Positions 26,971 to 37,222 of a DNA stretch of 64,000 nt are shown here, in pieces. A program made the translations under genes and the position numbers. Source of the stretch: Georgenia muralis. GTDB lineage: Bacteria > Actinomycetota > Actinomycetes > Actinomycetales > Actinomycetaceae. How positions within the stretch are numbered: the stretch's first letter is position 1; every line of letters begins with the position of its first letter. Under the pieces are notes generated by a model. That model had not been told where the DNA came from, made no database searches, and saw only the letters and a program-made list of their open reading frames with translations. Where the stretch lies: contig NZ_RKRA01000001.1 in the NCBI RefSeq assembly GCF_003814705.1, positions 248,001 to 312,000 on the forward strand. Direction: 5' to 3'.

Positions 26971-27000
26971 ACGATATGGAACGCACGTTCGACACCGCAA
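26971..27000 (-). promoter_or_regulatory. SOS (LexA) box within a probable promoter of the HNH gene
   Basis: GAACGCACGTTC at 26979-26990 fits the Gram-positive LexA box GAAC-N4-GTTC; the wider TGGAACGCACGTTCGA matches the mycobacterial form at all fixed positions but one. On the minus strand it lies between a possible -35 (TTGCGG, complement of 26995-27000) and -10 (TATCGT, complement of 26971-26976) with 18-base spacing. LexA bound here would block the promoter. Confidence 0.65.
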
Positions 27001-27168
27001 GAGGTCCGACTCGTGTACTTCAATTTGTGGAAAACCGCGCCAATCCACAGGGCTTCCGCCGTGTCGTCGTCCGACCGCCGGCGGTAACCGTCACCTCTCC
27101 CCCGTCGGGTCGACGATCGAGCGGCCGATCAGGTCGCCGGCCGGCCGCTGGTGCGGTAGCAATGTGTT

Positions 27169-27666
27169 ATGAGCCTCACACGTCTGGTCGCCCGGCCCCT
27201 GCTCGCCTCCGCCTTCATCGTCGACGGCGTCGACGCCGCGCTCCGTCCGGCAGGCCACGTCGCCAGGTTCAAGAAGGTCGCCCCCGCGATGGAGAGGGCC
27301 GGGCTCCCGCCCGTCCTCACCGCGGACGCCACCATGCTCACGCGCGCCGTCGGCGTCATCAGCGCACTGTCCGGCCTCATGCTCGCCACCGGCCGGAACC
27401 CCCGGTCTGCAGCGCTGACCCTGGCGGTCATCAACATCCCGCTGACGATCGTCAACAACCCCGCCTGGACCGCCCGATCGGCCGCCGAGCGCAAGGAACA
27501 ACTCTCCGGGCTGCTGCGCGGAGCCGGGATCGCGGGCGGCCTCCTCCTCGCGGCCGCCGACCTGGCGGGCAGGCCCTCCCTCTCGTGGCGTTTCGCCAAC
27601 GCCAAGGATCAGCGCGCCGAGCTCCGCGAGGTCAGGACCACGCTCAAGCAGCGGTACAAGAGCTGA
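27169..27666 (+). CDS. DoxX family membrane protein
   Basis: A 165-residue protein with four hydrophobic segments: [46 protein letters not shown] and [20 protein letters not shown]. The layout is that of DoxX/SURF4-like proteins, some of which take part in membrane redox reactions or oxidative-stress defence. The C-terminal tail is basic and cytoplasmic. It faces away from the HNH gene and is followed by aroA on the same strand, about 95 bases later. Confidence 0.8.
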   Translation: MSLTRLVARPLLASAFIVDGVDAALRPAGHVARFKKVAPAMERAGLPPVLTADATMLTRAVGVISALSGLMLATGRNPRSAALTLAVINIPLTIVNNPAWTARSAAERKEQLSGLLRGAGIAGGLLLAAADLAGRPSLSWRFANAKDQRAELREVRTTLKQRYKS

Positions 27667-27761
27667 CCGCTGGTGCCTACCGGGCCACGGGCAGTCGGGC
27701 GTCCGCCCGGCCTCGGGAGACGGCACCGCCCACGTCGGCCCCGCGCACTACCCTCGCAACC

Positions 27762-29096
27762 ATGACGACGCCTGTGGATCCCTGGCCCGCTCCCGTCGCC
27801 ACGGGACCGCTCGACGCCGTTGTCGACGTCCCCGGCTCCAAGTCCCTCACGAACCGGTACCTGATCCTCGCGGCCCTTGCCGACGGGCCCACCGAGCTGG
27901 TGGCGCCTCTCCACTCCCGCGACTCGGCGCTCATGGTCGGTGCGCTCCGGGCGCTCGGCGTCTCCATCGAGGAGACCGGCGCGGACCTGCGCGTCACGCC
28001 CGCCCGGATGCGCGGGCCGGCCGACGTCGACTGCGGGCTGGCCGGCACCGTCATGCGTTTCGTCCCGGCGCTGGCCGTCCTCGCCGACGGCGACGTCCGA
28101 CTCGATGGTGACCCGCGGGCCCGACAGCGCCCCATGGGGCCCGTCGTCCGGGCGCTGCGCGATCTCGGTGCGCGTGTCGACAGCGCGACGGACCCGGGCG
28201 GAGACGCCGTCCTGCCGATGACCGTTCACGGCGCCGGTTCCCTGCCAGGCGGCGCGGTCGACGTCGACGCCTCCGGGTCGAGCCAGTTCGTCTCAGCCCT
28301 GCTCCTCGCCGCACCCGCCTACGACGCCGGTATCGACCTCCGGCACACCGGGGCCACCCTGCCGTCGCTGCCGCACGTCGCCATGACGGTGGCCCTGCTG
28401 CGCGAGCGCGGGGTGCGCGTCGACGAGCTCACCGAGGAGGGTTCTCCGGCCGGCGGGACGAACGAGTGGGCACCCACGCGGTGGCGGGTCCATCCCGGAC
28501 CGGTCAGGGGCGGGCGCATCGTCGTCGAGCCCGACCTGTCCAACGCCGGCCCGTTCCTCGCGGCCGCCCTGGCGGCCGGTGGCACCGTGCGGGTGCCCCG
28601 CTGGCCCGCCACCACCACCCAGGCGGGCGACGGGCTCCGTGACCTCCTGGCCCGGATGGGTGCCCGGGTGCACCTCGAGAACGGGACGCTGAGCGTGACC
28701 GGCCCCGCCGACGGACGGATCCTGGGCCTGGACGCGGACCTGCACGACGTCGGCGAGCTCGCCCCCACGATCGCCGCCCTGTGCGCCCTCGCCGTCACGC
28801 CGTCACGGCTGCGCGGCATCGCGCACCTGCGGGGCCACGAGACCGACCGCCTCGCGGCGATCGTCGCGGAGATCGGCCGGCTGGGCGGTCGGGCCCGCGA
28901 GACGGCGGACGGCGTCGAGATCGACCCGTCGCCGTTGCACGGCGCCGAGCTGGAGACGTACGCCGACCACCGGATGGCCACCTTCGCCGCGATCATCGGG
29001 CTGCGGGTACCGGGGGTGCGGGTCCGTGACGTCGCCACGACCGCCAAGACGCTGCCCGACTTCACCGGCATGTGGCACGGGATGCTCGTCGGATGA
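27762..29096 (+). CDS. aroA: 3-phosphoshikimate 1-carboxyvinyltransferase (EPSP synthase)
   Basis: A 444-residue shikimate-pathway enzyme that joins phosphoenolpyruvate to shikimate-3-phosphate. The substrate loop [10 protein letters not shown] is at residues 23-32; GLAGTVMRF and [13 protein letters not shown] follow; the C-terminal half has [29 protein letters not shown] and a final [16 protein letters not shown]. The length is normal. rsgA begins 10 bases after the stop and hisN follows that. The order sigR-rsrA near aroA-rsgA-hisN is a common actinobacterial arrangement, here opened by the HNH and DoxX genes. Confidence 0.96.
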   Translation: MTTPVDPWPAPVATGPLDAVVDVPGSKSLTNRYLILAALADGPTELVAPLHSRDSALMVGALRALGVSIEETGADLRVTPARMRGPADVDCGLAGTVMRFVPALAVLADGDVRLDGDPRARQRPMGPVVRALRDLGARVDSATDPGGDAVLPMTVHGAGSLPGGAVDVDASGSSQFVSALLLAAPAYDAGIDLRHTGATLPSLPHVAMTVALLRERGVRVDELTEEGSPAGGTNEWAPTRWRVHPGPVRGGRIVVEPDLSNAGPFLAAALAAGGTVRVPRWPATTTQAGDGLRDLLARMGARVHLENGTLSVTGPADGRILGLDADLHDVGELAPTIAALCALAVTPSRLRGIAHLRGHETDRLAAIVAEIGRLGGRARETADGVEIDPSPLHGAELETYADHRMATFAAIIGLRVPGVRVRDVATTAKTLPDFTGMWHGMLVG

Positions 29097-29106
29097 GGAC
29101 CCGCTG

Positions 29107-30138
29107 ATGGCCCGGGACACCGGCACCGACGACGACCGCGTCCGGGTGCGGCCGAACCCCCGCGGGAACCGGCCCCGGACCAAGAACCGTCCGGACCACG
29201 CCGACGCCGTGGGCGCGATGGTCCTCGGCGTCGACCGGGGGCGCTACCACCTCCTCACGGACGACGGCACACGCGTCACAGGGATGAAGGCGCGCGAGCT
29301 CGGCCGGGGGGCCCGGACCGCCGTCGTCGTCGGCGACCGGGTGGGCGTGGTCGGCGACGTCTCCGGCCGCAAGGACTCCCTCGCGCGCATCGTCCGGCTC
29401 GAGGACCGGACGGCGGTCCTGCGCCGCTCGGCGGAGGACGGCGACGCCCCCGGGGTCGAGCGCGTCATCGTCGCGAACGCGGACCAGCTGGTCATCGTCA
29501 CGGCACTGGCCGACCCCGAGCCACGCCCACGCATGGTCGACCGCACGCTCGTCGCCGCCTACGACGCGGGGATGGAGCCGGTCCTGTGCCTCACCAAGGC
29601 GGACCTGGCCGACCCCGGACCGTTCCTCGCCCAGTACGAGGCTCTCGACGTCACCGCGCTGGTCACCTCGATCGTCGGGGACGAGATCCGTGGGCTCGAC
29701 GCCCTGCGCGACCGCCTGACGGGGCGGGTCTCCGTACTCATCGGGCACTCGGGGGTGGGCAAGTCGACGCTGGTCAACGCCCTGGTGCCCGACGCCTTCC
29801 GCGCCACGGGCGTGGTCAACGTCGTCACCGGACGCGGCCGGCACACCTCCTCGTCCGCCGTCGCCCTGCCCCTGCCCGGCGGCGGGTGGGCGATCGACAC
29901 CCCGGGGGTGCGTTCGTTCGGCCTGAGCCACGTCGGCGCGGACGACCTGCTGCGTGGTTTCGCCGACCTCGCCCAGGTCGCCGCGCAGTGCCCGCGTGGG
30001 TGCAGCCATGCCGAGGACGCCCCCGACTGCGCCCTCGACGAGTGGGTGCGGAGCGGCTCGGCCGGGGACGCGGGCCGCGCCAGGCTGGACTCGTTCCGAC
30101 GTCTCCTCGCCGCACGCTCCGGCGCCGCGGAGGCCTGA
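29107..30138 (+). CDS. rsgA: Ribosome small-subunit-dependent GTPase RsgA
   Basis: A 343-residue circularly permuted GTPase that assists late 30S maturation. The G4 motif (LTKADLAD) comes first, near residue 160, and the P-loop GHSGVGKST later, near residue 213, followed by DTPGVRSF; this order is diagnostic. The C-terminal zinc motif is CPRGCSHAEDAPDC. An N-terminal OB-fold region with basic residues (NPRGNRPRTKNRP) precedes. ATG 29107 lies just after the aroA stop. hisN begins about 36 bases downstream in the same unit. Confidence 0.95.
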   Translation: MARDTGTDDDRVRVRPNPRGNRPRTKNRPDHADAVGAMVLGVDRGRYHLLTDDGTRVTGMKARELGRGARTAVVVGDRVGVVGDVSGRKDSLARIVRLEDRTAVLRRSAEDGDAPGVERVIVANADQLVIVTALADPEPRPRMVDRTLVAAYDAGMEPVLCLTKADLADPGPFLAQYEALDVTALVTSIVGDEIRGLDALRDRLTGRVSVLIGHSGVGKSTLVNALVPDAFRATGVVNVVTGRGRHTSSSAVALPLPGGGWAIDTPGVRSFGLSHVGADDLLRGFADLAQVAAQCPRGCSHAEDAPDCALDEWVRSGSAGDAGRARLDSFRRLLAARSGAAEA

Positions 30139-30174
30139 CCGGCCGAACCGCGTGGGCGCGGTACGGTGCCAGCC

Positions 30175-30978
30175 ATGCAGCAAGCCGCGAGCCGCTACAC
30201 CGACGACCTGCGCCTCGCGCACGTCGTCGCTGACCAGGTCGACGGGCAGACCATGTCCCGGTTCGGCGCGCAGGACCTCCGGGTGGAGTCCAAGCCCGAC
30301 CTCACCCCCGTCTCGGACGCCGACCGCAGCGCCGAGGAGATCGTCCGGGCGCAGCTCGCCCGGACCCGGCCGCGCGACTCGGTGCTCGGGGAGGAGTTCG
30401 GCACCACCGGTCACTCGTCGAGGCAGTGGGTCATCGACCCCATCGACGGGACGAAGAACTTCGTCCGGGGCGTGCCCGTCTGGGCCACGCTCATCGGGCT
30501 GGTCGAGGACGGCGAGGTCGTCCTCGGAGTGGTCTCCGCACCGGCGCTGAACCGGCGCTGGTGGGCGGCGCGGGGCTCCGGCGCCTGGACGGGCCGGTCG
30601 CTCTCCGCGGCGCGTCAGCTGCACGTCTCCGCCGTCGGCGACCTGGCCGACGCCTCCCTCAGCTACTCCTCGCTCGACGGGTGGGCGGACCGGGGCAGCC
30701 TGCGCGCGTTCCTCGGCCTGGCCCAGAACGTGTGGCGCACCCGCGCCTACGGCGATTTCTGGTCGTACATGCTCGTGGCCGAGGGGGCGGTCGACATCGC
30801 CTGCGAGCCGGACCTCGAGCTGTACGACATGGCGGCCCTCGTCCCGATCGTCACCGAGGCGGGCGGGCGGTTCACCAGCCTCGAAGGCGTGGACGGACCC
30901 TGGGGCGGCAGCGCGGTCGTGACGAACTCCCTCCTCCACGAGGCGGTCCTCGCCGAGCTGGCCTCCCAGGAGGACTGA
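30175..30978 (+). CDS. hisN: Histidinol-phosphatase of the inositol-monophosphatase family
   Basis: A 267-residue phosphatase. Metal-binding motifs of the family are LGEEFG and [12 protein letters not shown], with a third site in [17 protein letters not shown]. In Actinobacteria this subfamily is HisN, which dephosphorylates histidinol phosphate in histidine synthesis; its place beside rsgA and aroA supports that over general inositol phosphatase. ATG 30175 is used; a GTG at 30166 is also possible. Confidence 0.88.
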   Translation: MQQAASRYTDDLRLAHVVADQVDGQTMSRFGAQDLRVESKPDLTPVSDADRSAEEIVRAQLARTRPRDSVLGEEFGTTGHSSRQWVIDPIDGTKNFVRGVPVWATLIGLVEDGEVVLGVVSAPALNRRWWAARGSGAWTGRSLSAARQLHVSAVGDLADASLSYSSLDGWADRGSLRAFLGLAQNVWRTRAYGDFWSYMLVAEGAVDIACEPDLELYDMAALVPIVTEAGGRFTSLEGVDGPWGGSAVVTNSLLHEAVLAELASQED

Positions 30979-31052
30979 GCCGCCCGAGGACCGGGCGTCC
31001 CCCGCCGTGTCACTCGGCGTCGATGTCGGTGGGTCGGGTTAGCGTCACGAAC

Positions 31053-32258
31053 ATGCGGATCCTCCACACCTCCGACTGGCACCTGGGCCGCACCCTGCAC
31101 GGGGTGGACCTCGGTGTCCACCACGAGGCGTTCCTCGAGCACCTCGTCCAGGTGGTGCGCGACGAGGCGGTCGACGCCGTCGTGGTCGCCGGTGACGTGT
31201 ACGACCGTGCCGTCCCCCCGGTCGGGTCGGTGGAGCTGCTCTCCGAGACCCTCGCCCGGCTGACTGAGGCCGCCCACGTCGTCCTCACCCCCGGCAACCA
31301 CGACTCCGCCGCCCGGCTCGGGTTCGGGGCCGCGATGTTCCGCAACCGGCTGTCGGTTCGCTCGCGCGTGGCGGAGATCGGCACGCCGGTCACCCTGCCC
31401 GACCGTGACGGCGACGCCGGGGCGTACGTCTACCCCTTGCCCTACCTCGACCCCGACATGGCCCGCGACCACCTCGCCGACGACGGACCGGACGGTCGGG
31501 CCGTCCGGCCGGCACGGTGCCACGAGGCGGTGACGTCCGCCGCCGTGCGGCGCGTGCAGACGGACCTCGCGCCGCGCCGCTCCTCGGACGGGCGGCGCGT
31601 CCCGGCCGTCCTCCTGGCGCACGCGTTCGTCACCGGCGGGGACGTGAGCGAGTCCGAGCGCGACATCCGGGTGGGCGGGGTGGACAGCGTCCCCTCGGGC
31701 GTCTACGGGCCGCTCGGCAGCCTGGACTACGTCGCCCTGGGCCACCTCCACGGACCCCAGCGCGTGGGCCGTGAGGGGACCGACCCGGTCATGCGCTACG
31801 CCGGGTCGCCGCTGGCCTTCTCCTTCTCCGAGCAGCACCACCGCAAGTCGACGACGCTGGTCGACCTCGGTCCCGACGGTGTCCGCGACGTCCGGCTGCT
31901 CGAGGCGCCGGTCCCGCGCCGGCTCGGTGACGTCACGGGCACGATGAGCGAGCTGCTCTCCCGCGCCTACGACGACCGTGCCGACCACTGGCTACGGGTC
32001 ACCGTGACCGACGACGCCCGGCCGGAGCACCTGTGGGCGACGGTCACCCGACGGTTCCCCCACGCCCTCGTGGTCCAGCACCGGCCCGCGCGGCTCCTGG
32101 AGACCTCGGGCCCGAGCGCCGTCACCGCCGCGCAGGACCCGCTCGAGGTCGCCGCCCAGTTCCTCCTCACCGCCGGGGGCCGCGCCCCGGAGGAGGCCGA
32201 GCTGGAGGTCCTGCGCCGGGCCTACGAGTCCGTCCTGGCCGGGGATCGGAGCGCCTGA
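31053..32258 (+). CDS. sbcD: Exonuclease SbcCD, D subunit
   Basis: A 401-residue Mre11-type metallophosphoesterase nuclease. Metal motifs appear in order: HTSDWHLGR at the N-terminus, VVAGDVYDR, LTPGNHD, then VLLAHAFV and YVALGHLHGPQ. It opens and trims DNA ends and hairpins with SbcC. The stop overlaps the sbcC start as TGATG, so the subunits are translated together. The length and motifs are complete. Confidence 0.95.
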   Translation: MRILHTSDWHLGRTLHGVDLGVHHEAFLEHLVQVVRDEAVDAVVVAGDVYDRAVPPVGSVELLSETLARLTEAAHVVLTPGNHDSAARLGFGAAMFRNRLSVRSRVAEIGTPVTLPDRDGDAGAYVYPLPYLDPDMARDHLADDGPDGRAVRPARCHEAVTSAAVRRVQTDLAPRRSSDGRRVPAVLLAHAFVTGGDVSESERDIRVGGVDSVPSGVYGPLGSLDYVALGHLHGPQRVGREGTDPVMRYAGSPLAFSFSEQHHRKSTTLVDLGPDGVRDVRLLEAPVPRRLGDVTGTMSELLSRAYDDRADHWLRVTVTDDARPEHLWATVTRRFPHALVVQHRPARLLETSGPSAVTAAQDPLEVAAQFLLTAGGRAPEEAELEVLRRAYESVLAGDRSA

Positions 32259-35200
32259 TGCGCATCCACCGCCTCGTCCTGGAGGCCATCGGTCCCTTCC
32301 CCGGCCGTCACGAGATCGACTTCGACGCCCTGGCCACCTCGGGGCTGTTCCTTCTCGAGGGGCCGACCGGTGCCGGCAAGTCCACCGTGATCGACGCCGT
32401 CGTCTTCGCCCTCTACGGCAAGGTCGCGGGCGCCGAGGCCTCCGACGACCGGCTCCACTCCGACTTCGCCGGTCCCGAGGCGGAGCCGTCCGTCGAGCTG
32501 ACCTTCTCGACGGCTGCCGGCATCTTCCGGATCTGGCGCTCACCCGCCTACCTTCGGCCCAAGAAGCGCGGGGGCGGCTTCACGCAGCAGAACGCCCGGG
32601 CTCGGCTCTGGCGTCTCGTGGCGGTCGGCGACGAGGGTGAGCCGGTCTCCGCCCACGTCCAGGAGGTCGGGACGGAGCTGAGCCGGATCGTCGTCCTCGA
32701 CCGGGCGCAGTTCACCCAGACCGTGGTCCTCCCACAGGGCCAGTTCGCGTCGTTCCTGCGGGCACGTCCGGAGGACCGCCGCACCGTCCTGCAGGACGTC
32801 TTCGGCACCGAGGTCTACGAGCAGCTCCAGCGCACGCTCGCCGAGATGGCACGCGACACGCGGGCGGCGGTCGAGCGGGCCCGCGCCGAGGTCCTGGCCT
32901 CGGCTCGCTCCTTCGCCGAGGCCGCCCTGCACGTCACAGCGGCCCGCCAGGAGACCGGTGCCGGCCACGAGGAGGAGGAGCCCCGTCACGCAGTGCCGGC
33001 CGAGGACGAGACGACCCGCCGTGTGCTGGACGCCGCCGCCGGGATGGACCACCGGGCGCTGTGCCGGATCACCGCGGAGAAGCGCTCGTCCGCCCGGAGA
33101 CTCGTGGACGTCTCGGCGGCGCTGCGCACGCAGACGCGGGTCGCCGAGGAGCGTGCGAGGACGCGGCTCCACGCCGAGGAGCAGCTCGCCCGCCTCGTGG
33201 AGCGCCGGCGCGAGCTCCTGGCCGAGCAGGAGGGGCTCGCCGCACGGGACGGGGCCGTGAGGAGCGCCGCTGCCCGGCTCGGCCTCGCCGGTCGCGCCGC
33301 CGCGGTCGCGCCCGTGCTGGATCTGTTCGACCGGGCACGCCGCAGCCTCGTGGAGGCGGACGAGGCGTGCGAACGTCTCGACCTGGGCCCCGACGCCGAC
33401 CTGGCCTCTCTCGACGACGTCGACGACCTTCGCGCCGCCCACGACGCCGTCACCGCGGAGCTGGGCTCGCTCTCGGCACTGGTGACGCTGGAGGACGGCC
33501 TCGCTGCCCGCGGAACCGGTCTGTCCGACGCCCGAGCGCAGCACGAGGCCGACACACTGGCCTACGCCCGCGCGCAGGACCGGCTCGACCAGCGCCCTGC
33601 CGCACGCGAGCTGCTCGTCGAGACCCTGAGCGCCTTCCGGGACGCAGGGGCGACCCACGCCGAGGCGCAGGCGGCCGCGACGAACGCACGCGCCCGGCTC
33701 ACCGCCGCGACCGAGGCCGCCGACCGGTCACGCGACCTCGCCGCGGCGGAGGCCGAGATGGCCGACCGAGCGGTCGCGGCGGTCCGTGCCGCCGACGCGG
33801 AGCACACGGCACGGCGTCGGTGGGTGGCCGGCATGGCGGGCGCGTTGGCGCGCGAGCTCGTACCGGACGCGGCCTGCCCGGTGTGCGGGTCGAGCGAGCA
33901 CCCCGCCCCGGCGGAGCTCTCGCCCGAGCACGCCACCGAGGACGAGGTCGAAGCGGCCACGGCGGTCCGGGAAGCCGCTGACGAGGTTCTCGTCCGCGCC
34001 CGGACACGCGTCGCCGGTCTGCGTGAGCAGCTGGCCGGCTTGCACCATCTCGCGGGAGGCCTGGACGTCGCTGCCGCACGGAGCGGGCTCGAGGATGCGG
34101 AGCGGGCCGCGGCGGACGCTAAGGCCGCCATCTACCGCTCGGCCGAGCTCGAGCAGGAGCTGGCGGACCACGACGCGGAGACCGCCCGCCTCACCGCGGA
34201 GCTCGGCAAAGTGCAGTCCGCGCTCGCCGTCGAGACCGAGCGGCTCGAGCAGCTCGCCGCCCGCCTGCGCGAGGACCAGGCACGGTGTGCGCTCGCCTGC
34301 GGCCCGGCCGGTTCGGTCGCTGAGCGAGCACGGGCGCTCGAGCGTCGCGCCACGGCCGCACTGGCCCTCCTCGACGCCATCCTCGAGCGGCGCAGCGCCA
34401 CCGCCGCGCGGGACGACGCACTCGCCCAGCTGGCGAGGGCACTGTCGGAGACGGGGCTCCCCGACGCCGAGACAGCGCGCCGCGGCGCGCTCCCGGCCGA
34501 CGAGCGGACCCGGCTCGAGCAGTCCGTGCGTCGCCACGAGAGCGCGGTCGAACGGGTGAGCGCCGAGCTCGCCGAGCCGGCCGTGAGCAGTCTCACGGGC
34601 AACGAGCGGCCGGACGTCGAGGCTGCCGCAGCGGCCCACGCCGCCGCGATGGCGGACCTCGCCGACGCCGCGGCCGCCGCCCGCGAGGCCGAGCTCACCG
34701 CCACCCGCGTCACCGACGCCGCGCACCGACTCGAGACGGACCTTGCCGCCCACACGCGTGACGTGGAGCAGGCCGCTCCCCTCCTGCGCACCGCGGCGCT
34801 GACGAACGCCACCGACATGACCGACATGACGCTGGCCACCTATGTGCTGGTGCGCCGGTTCGAGGACGTCGTCGCCGCGGCCAACGACCGCCTGGCGGAG
34901 ATGTCGGACGGCCGATACTCGCTCGAGCGCATCGACGAGCGCGAGGGTGGTCAGCGCTCGCGCCGCGCGGGCCTCGGCCTCCAGGTGCAGGACCACGTCA
35001 CCGAGACCCCCCGCGACCCGCGCACCCTCTCGGGCGGCGAGACGTTCTACGTCTCGCTGTGCCTGGCCCTCGGCCTCGCGGACGTCGTGCGGGCCGAGGC
35101 CGGCGGCGTCGAGCTCGGCACGCTGTTCGTCGACGAGGGGTTCGGCTCGCTCGACCCGGCCACCCTCGACGCGGTCATGGCCGAGCTGGGCCGGCTCCGG

Positions 35201-35320
35201 GAAGGCGGCCGTGCCGTCGGGATCGTCTCGCACGTCACCGAGCTCAAGGACCGGATCCCCGAGCGCATCGAGGTCCGGCGCACCCCGGACGGGGCGTCGA
35301 CGCTGCGGGTGCGCTGCTAG
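32258..35320 (+). CDS. sbcC: Exonuclease SbcCD, ATPase subunit C
   Basis: A 1020-residue SMC/Rad50-like ATPase. Walker A GPTGAGKST is at residues 35-43; long Ala/Glu/Arg coiled coils flank a zinc hook CPVC at residues 540-543; the ABC signature LSGGETFYVSLCLALGLADV and Walker B TLFVDEGFGSLD close the head domain. The hook is almost exactly central, so both coiled-coil arms are complete. It forms a tethering complex with SbcD in double-strand break and hairpin processing. Its stop shares the sequence CTAG with the stop of the convergent DUF6912 gene. Confidence 0.96.
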   Translation: MRIHRLVLEAIGPFPGRHEIDFDALATSGLFLLEGPTGAGKSTVIDAVVFALYGKVAGAEASDDRLHSDFAGPEAEPSVELTFSTAAGIFRIWRSPAYLRPKKRGGGFTQQNARARLWRLVAVGDEGEPVSAHVQEVGTELSRIVVLDRAQFTQTVVLPQGQFASFLRARPEDRRTVLQDVFGTEVYEQLQRTLAEMARDTRAAVERARAEVLASARSFAEAALHVTAARQETGAGHEEEEPRHAVPAEDETTRRVLDAAAGMDHRALCRITAEKRSSARRLVDVSAALRTQTRVAEERARTRLHAEEQLARLVERRRELLAEQEGLAARDGAVRSAAARLGLAGRAAAVAPVLDLFDRARRSLVEADEACERLDLGPDADLASLDDVDDLRAAHDAVTAELGSLSALVTLEDGLAARGTGLSDARAQHEADTLAYARAQDRLDQRPAARELLVETLSAFRDAGATHAEAQAAATNARARLTAATEAADRSRDLAAAEAEMADRAVAAVRAADAEHTARRRWVAGMAGALARELVPDAACPVCGSSEHPAPAELSPEHATEDEVEAATAVREAADEVLVRARTRVAGLREQLAGLHHLAGGLDVAAARSGLEDAERAAADAKAAIYRSAELEQELADHDAETARLTAELGKVQSALAVETERLEQLAARLREDQARCALACGPAGSVAERARALERRATAALALLDAILERRSATAARDDALAQLARALSETGLPDAETARRGALPADERTRLEQSVRRHESAVERVSAELAEPAVSSLTGNERPDVEAAAAAHAAAMADLADAAAAAREAELTATRVTDAAHRLETDLAAHTRDVEQAAPLLRTAALTNATDMTDMTLATYVLVRRFEDVVAAANDRLAEMSDGRYSLERIDEREGGQRSRRAGLGLQVQDHVTETPRDPRTLSGGETFYVSLCLALGLADVVRAEAGGVELGTLFVDEGFGSLDPATLDAVMAELGRLREGGRAVGIVSHVTELKDRIPERIEVRRTPDGASTLRVRC

Positions 35321-35796
35321 GCGGAGAGGTCACGGCGGAGGTCCGCCAGCTCGACCACGTCGAACCACAGGAGGTCGCGCTCGGCGGCCCGCTCGAGCGC
35401 CTCCTCGTCACCACCCGCCGCGGCCCGGACGTCCTGCTCGGCCTCCGGCTCGTCGACGAGGATCGCGACGACCGCGGACCAGTCCACCGGCTCGACGACC
35501 TCGACCGCCGTGGGGAGCTGCTCCTCGCCCAGCACCTCCGGCACCAGGACGGCGGAGTCCGGCAGGTCGGCGACGATCACCACCCTGCGCGGCGCGACAT
35601 GGCCGCCCGCGAGGGGTGTGCCGGACGCGAGCAGTGTGACGGACTCGTCCGCGGCGGCAAGGGTCGCCACCATCTCCAGGCCCTCGTCGTCCTCCTCGGG
35701 GAGCTCGGCGCGCAACGCCGTCGTGACCGCGTGGGCCCATCGCGGCGTGAGGCCGGACCGCAGGTCGGCAGAGGTGGCGGGCAGGTACAGACGCAT
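35317..35796 (-). CDS. DUF6912 family protein
   Basis: A 159-residue cytoplasmic protein beginning MRLYLPATSADLRSGL, the hallmark of an uncharacterised actinobacterial family. It is acidic, with VVIVADLPDSAVLVPEVL and a final DLLWFDVVELADLRRDL. Function is unknown. ATG 35796 is chosen; a GTG two codons upstream is possible. Its end overlaps the end of sbcC by four bases (35317-35320). Confidence 0.75.
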   Translation of the reverse strand: MRLYLPATSADLRSGLTPRWAHAVTTALRAELPEEDDEGLEMVATLAAADESVTLLASGTPLAGGHVAPRRVVIVADLPDSAVLVPEVLGEEQLPTAVEVVEPVDWSAVVAILVDEPEAEQDVRAAAGGDEEALERAAERDLLWFDVVELADLRRDLSA

Positions 35797-35821
35797 GGTC
35801 ACAGTGTGGCGCGATCGGCGC

Positions 35822-37222
35822 TCAGCGGCTCCGCGCCATGCGGAGCAGCCCGAACCGGGCCCGAGGTCGCGGCCGGCTCTCCCCCGCCAACCGGCGGGCG
35901 AGCTGCTCGAGGGCGAGCCGGGCGGCCGAGCTAGGGGCCACCTCGGCCAAGGTCCTGCCCTGGAGGAGCGCCCGGTCCGTCGCCGGCCGGTCGTCGGGGA
36001 CGATCACGGCGTCCGTCACCCCACCGAACCGGGCGAGCGCCTCCTGGACGGCCTCGTCCGGGGCCGGTCCCGCCGCGGAGGCGCGCAGCCGGTTCACCAC
36101 GACGACCCGTTCGGGCGGCTGCACACCGGCCTCCGTCAGCTGGCCGAGGGCCATGACGAGCCGCCGCATCCCCACCGGCTCCCCGGAGCCGACCACCACG
36201 ACGACGTCCGCGGCACCCAGCGCGGACGTGGCGGCCTGGTGCCGGCGCGGCCCATAGGTCTGGTCCGCGCCCGCAGCCTCGTCCAGCCCCGGTCCCAGGT
36301 CGACCACGGTGACGTCGGCGATCTCGCGGGCCACCTCCCAGAGCACGTCGAGAGCGGCCGCGGGAAGCTCGCGCCACCTGTCCGCCCGCGTCAGACCCGT
36401 GAGGACGCGCATCCCGGGCTCGACCCTGGGACACAGGGACAGCAGCGTCGGGGCGTCGAGCCGCCCGTGAGAGGCGTGGCGTGCCACGGCGGCCACCGCT
36501 GACGAGTCGTCGAGGAGGCCCAGCGTCTGGGTGACCGAGGGGGCTTCGGTGTCGGCGTCGACCAGGAGCGCTGACCTGCCGAGCAGCGCGAGCTCCGCGG
36601 CGAGGGAGACCGCGACAGTCGTACGCCCCGGAGCGCCGGGCGGGCCCCACACGGCGACGAGGCGCCCGGGTGGGCGCACGTCCGGGACTGCCAACGGACT
36701 GTCGACGGGCGGCGGGGACGCCCGACCGGGGGTACCGACCTCGGTACCAACCGCGCCGTCCGGCTCGGGGTCCGGGCGCTCTCGCGCCCGGGCGCCCGTC
36801 GCGTGGACGGTCCCGCCGCCGGGTGGGGCGGCACTCGGCGCGTCCCCGGTGCCGTGACCGTCGGGAGCCCCTCCGGAGCCGCGGCCGCGCACCGTCCGGT
36901 CGAGGACCGCGGCCACGAGCGCGTCGGTGCTCGTCACGACCTCCGTGGCACCGAGCGCGGCGCAGCGCTCGAGCTCCTCCGGCGCCGCCACGAGGATGCA
37001 GTCGACCCCCGCCGCACGCAGTCCCGTCACGGCCGGCCGGTCGACCCCGGGCAGGTCGGCTGCCAGGACGGCGAGCTCGCCGAGACCCGCCACGGCCGCG
37101 GCCAGCACCTCCGGGACGTCGGCGCAGCGCCGGACGACCCGCGTCCCGCTGCCCGGCGCATCCAGACGGCGGACCACGTCGGTCTCCTCCGGGCCGGTCA
37201 GGGCGACGAGGACCCCGATCAC
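35822..37222 (-). CDS. CpaE/TadZ-like MinD-family ATPase
   Basis: A 466-residue protein with an N-terminal receiver-like region (to about residue 115, with IGVLVALTGPEETD and AAGVDCILVAAP), a Pro/Gly-rich linker, and a C-terminal ParA/MinD ATPase domain. The deviant Walker A is GPPGAPGRTTVAVSLA, then SALLVDADTEAPSVTQTLG and VTVVDLGPGLDE. This is the layout of CpaE/TadZ, which places pilus machinery at a pole. No other tad genes are in the window, so its partner is unclear. The GTG at 37222 overlaps the SAF gene's stop as GTGA, so it works with that protein. Confidence 0.8.
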   Translation of the reverse strand: MIGVLVALTGPEETDVVRRLDAPGSGTRVVRRCADVPEVLAAAVAGLGELAVLAADLPGVDRPAVTGLRAAGVDCILVAAPEELERCAALGATEVVTSTDALVAAVLDRTVRGRGSGGAPDGHGTGDAPSAAPPGGGTVHATGARARERPDPEPDGAVGTEVGTPGRASPPPVDSPLAVPDVRPPGRLVAVWGPPGAPGRTTVAVSLAAELALLGRSALLVDADTEAPSVTQTLGLLDDSSAVAAVARHASHGRLDAPTLLSLCPRVEPGMRVLTGLTRADRWRELPAAALDVLWEVAREIADVTVVDLGPGLDEAAGADQTYGPRRHQAATSALGAADVVVVVGSGEPVGMRRLVMALGQLTEAGVQPPERVVVVNRLRASAAGPAPDEAVQEALARFGGVTDAVIVPDDRPATDRALLQGRTLAEVAPSSAARLALEQLARRLAGESRPRPRARFGLLRMARSR

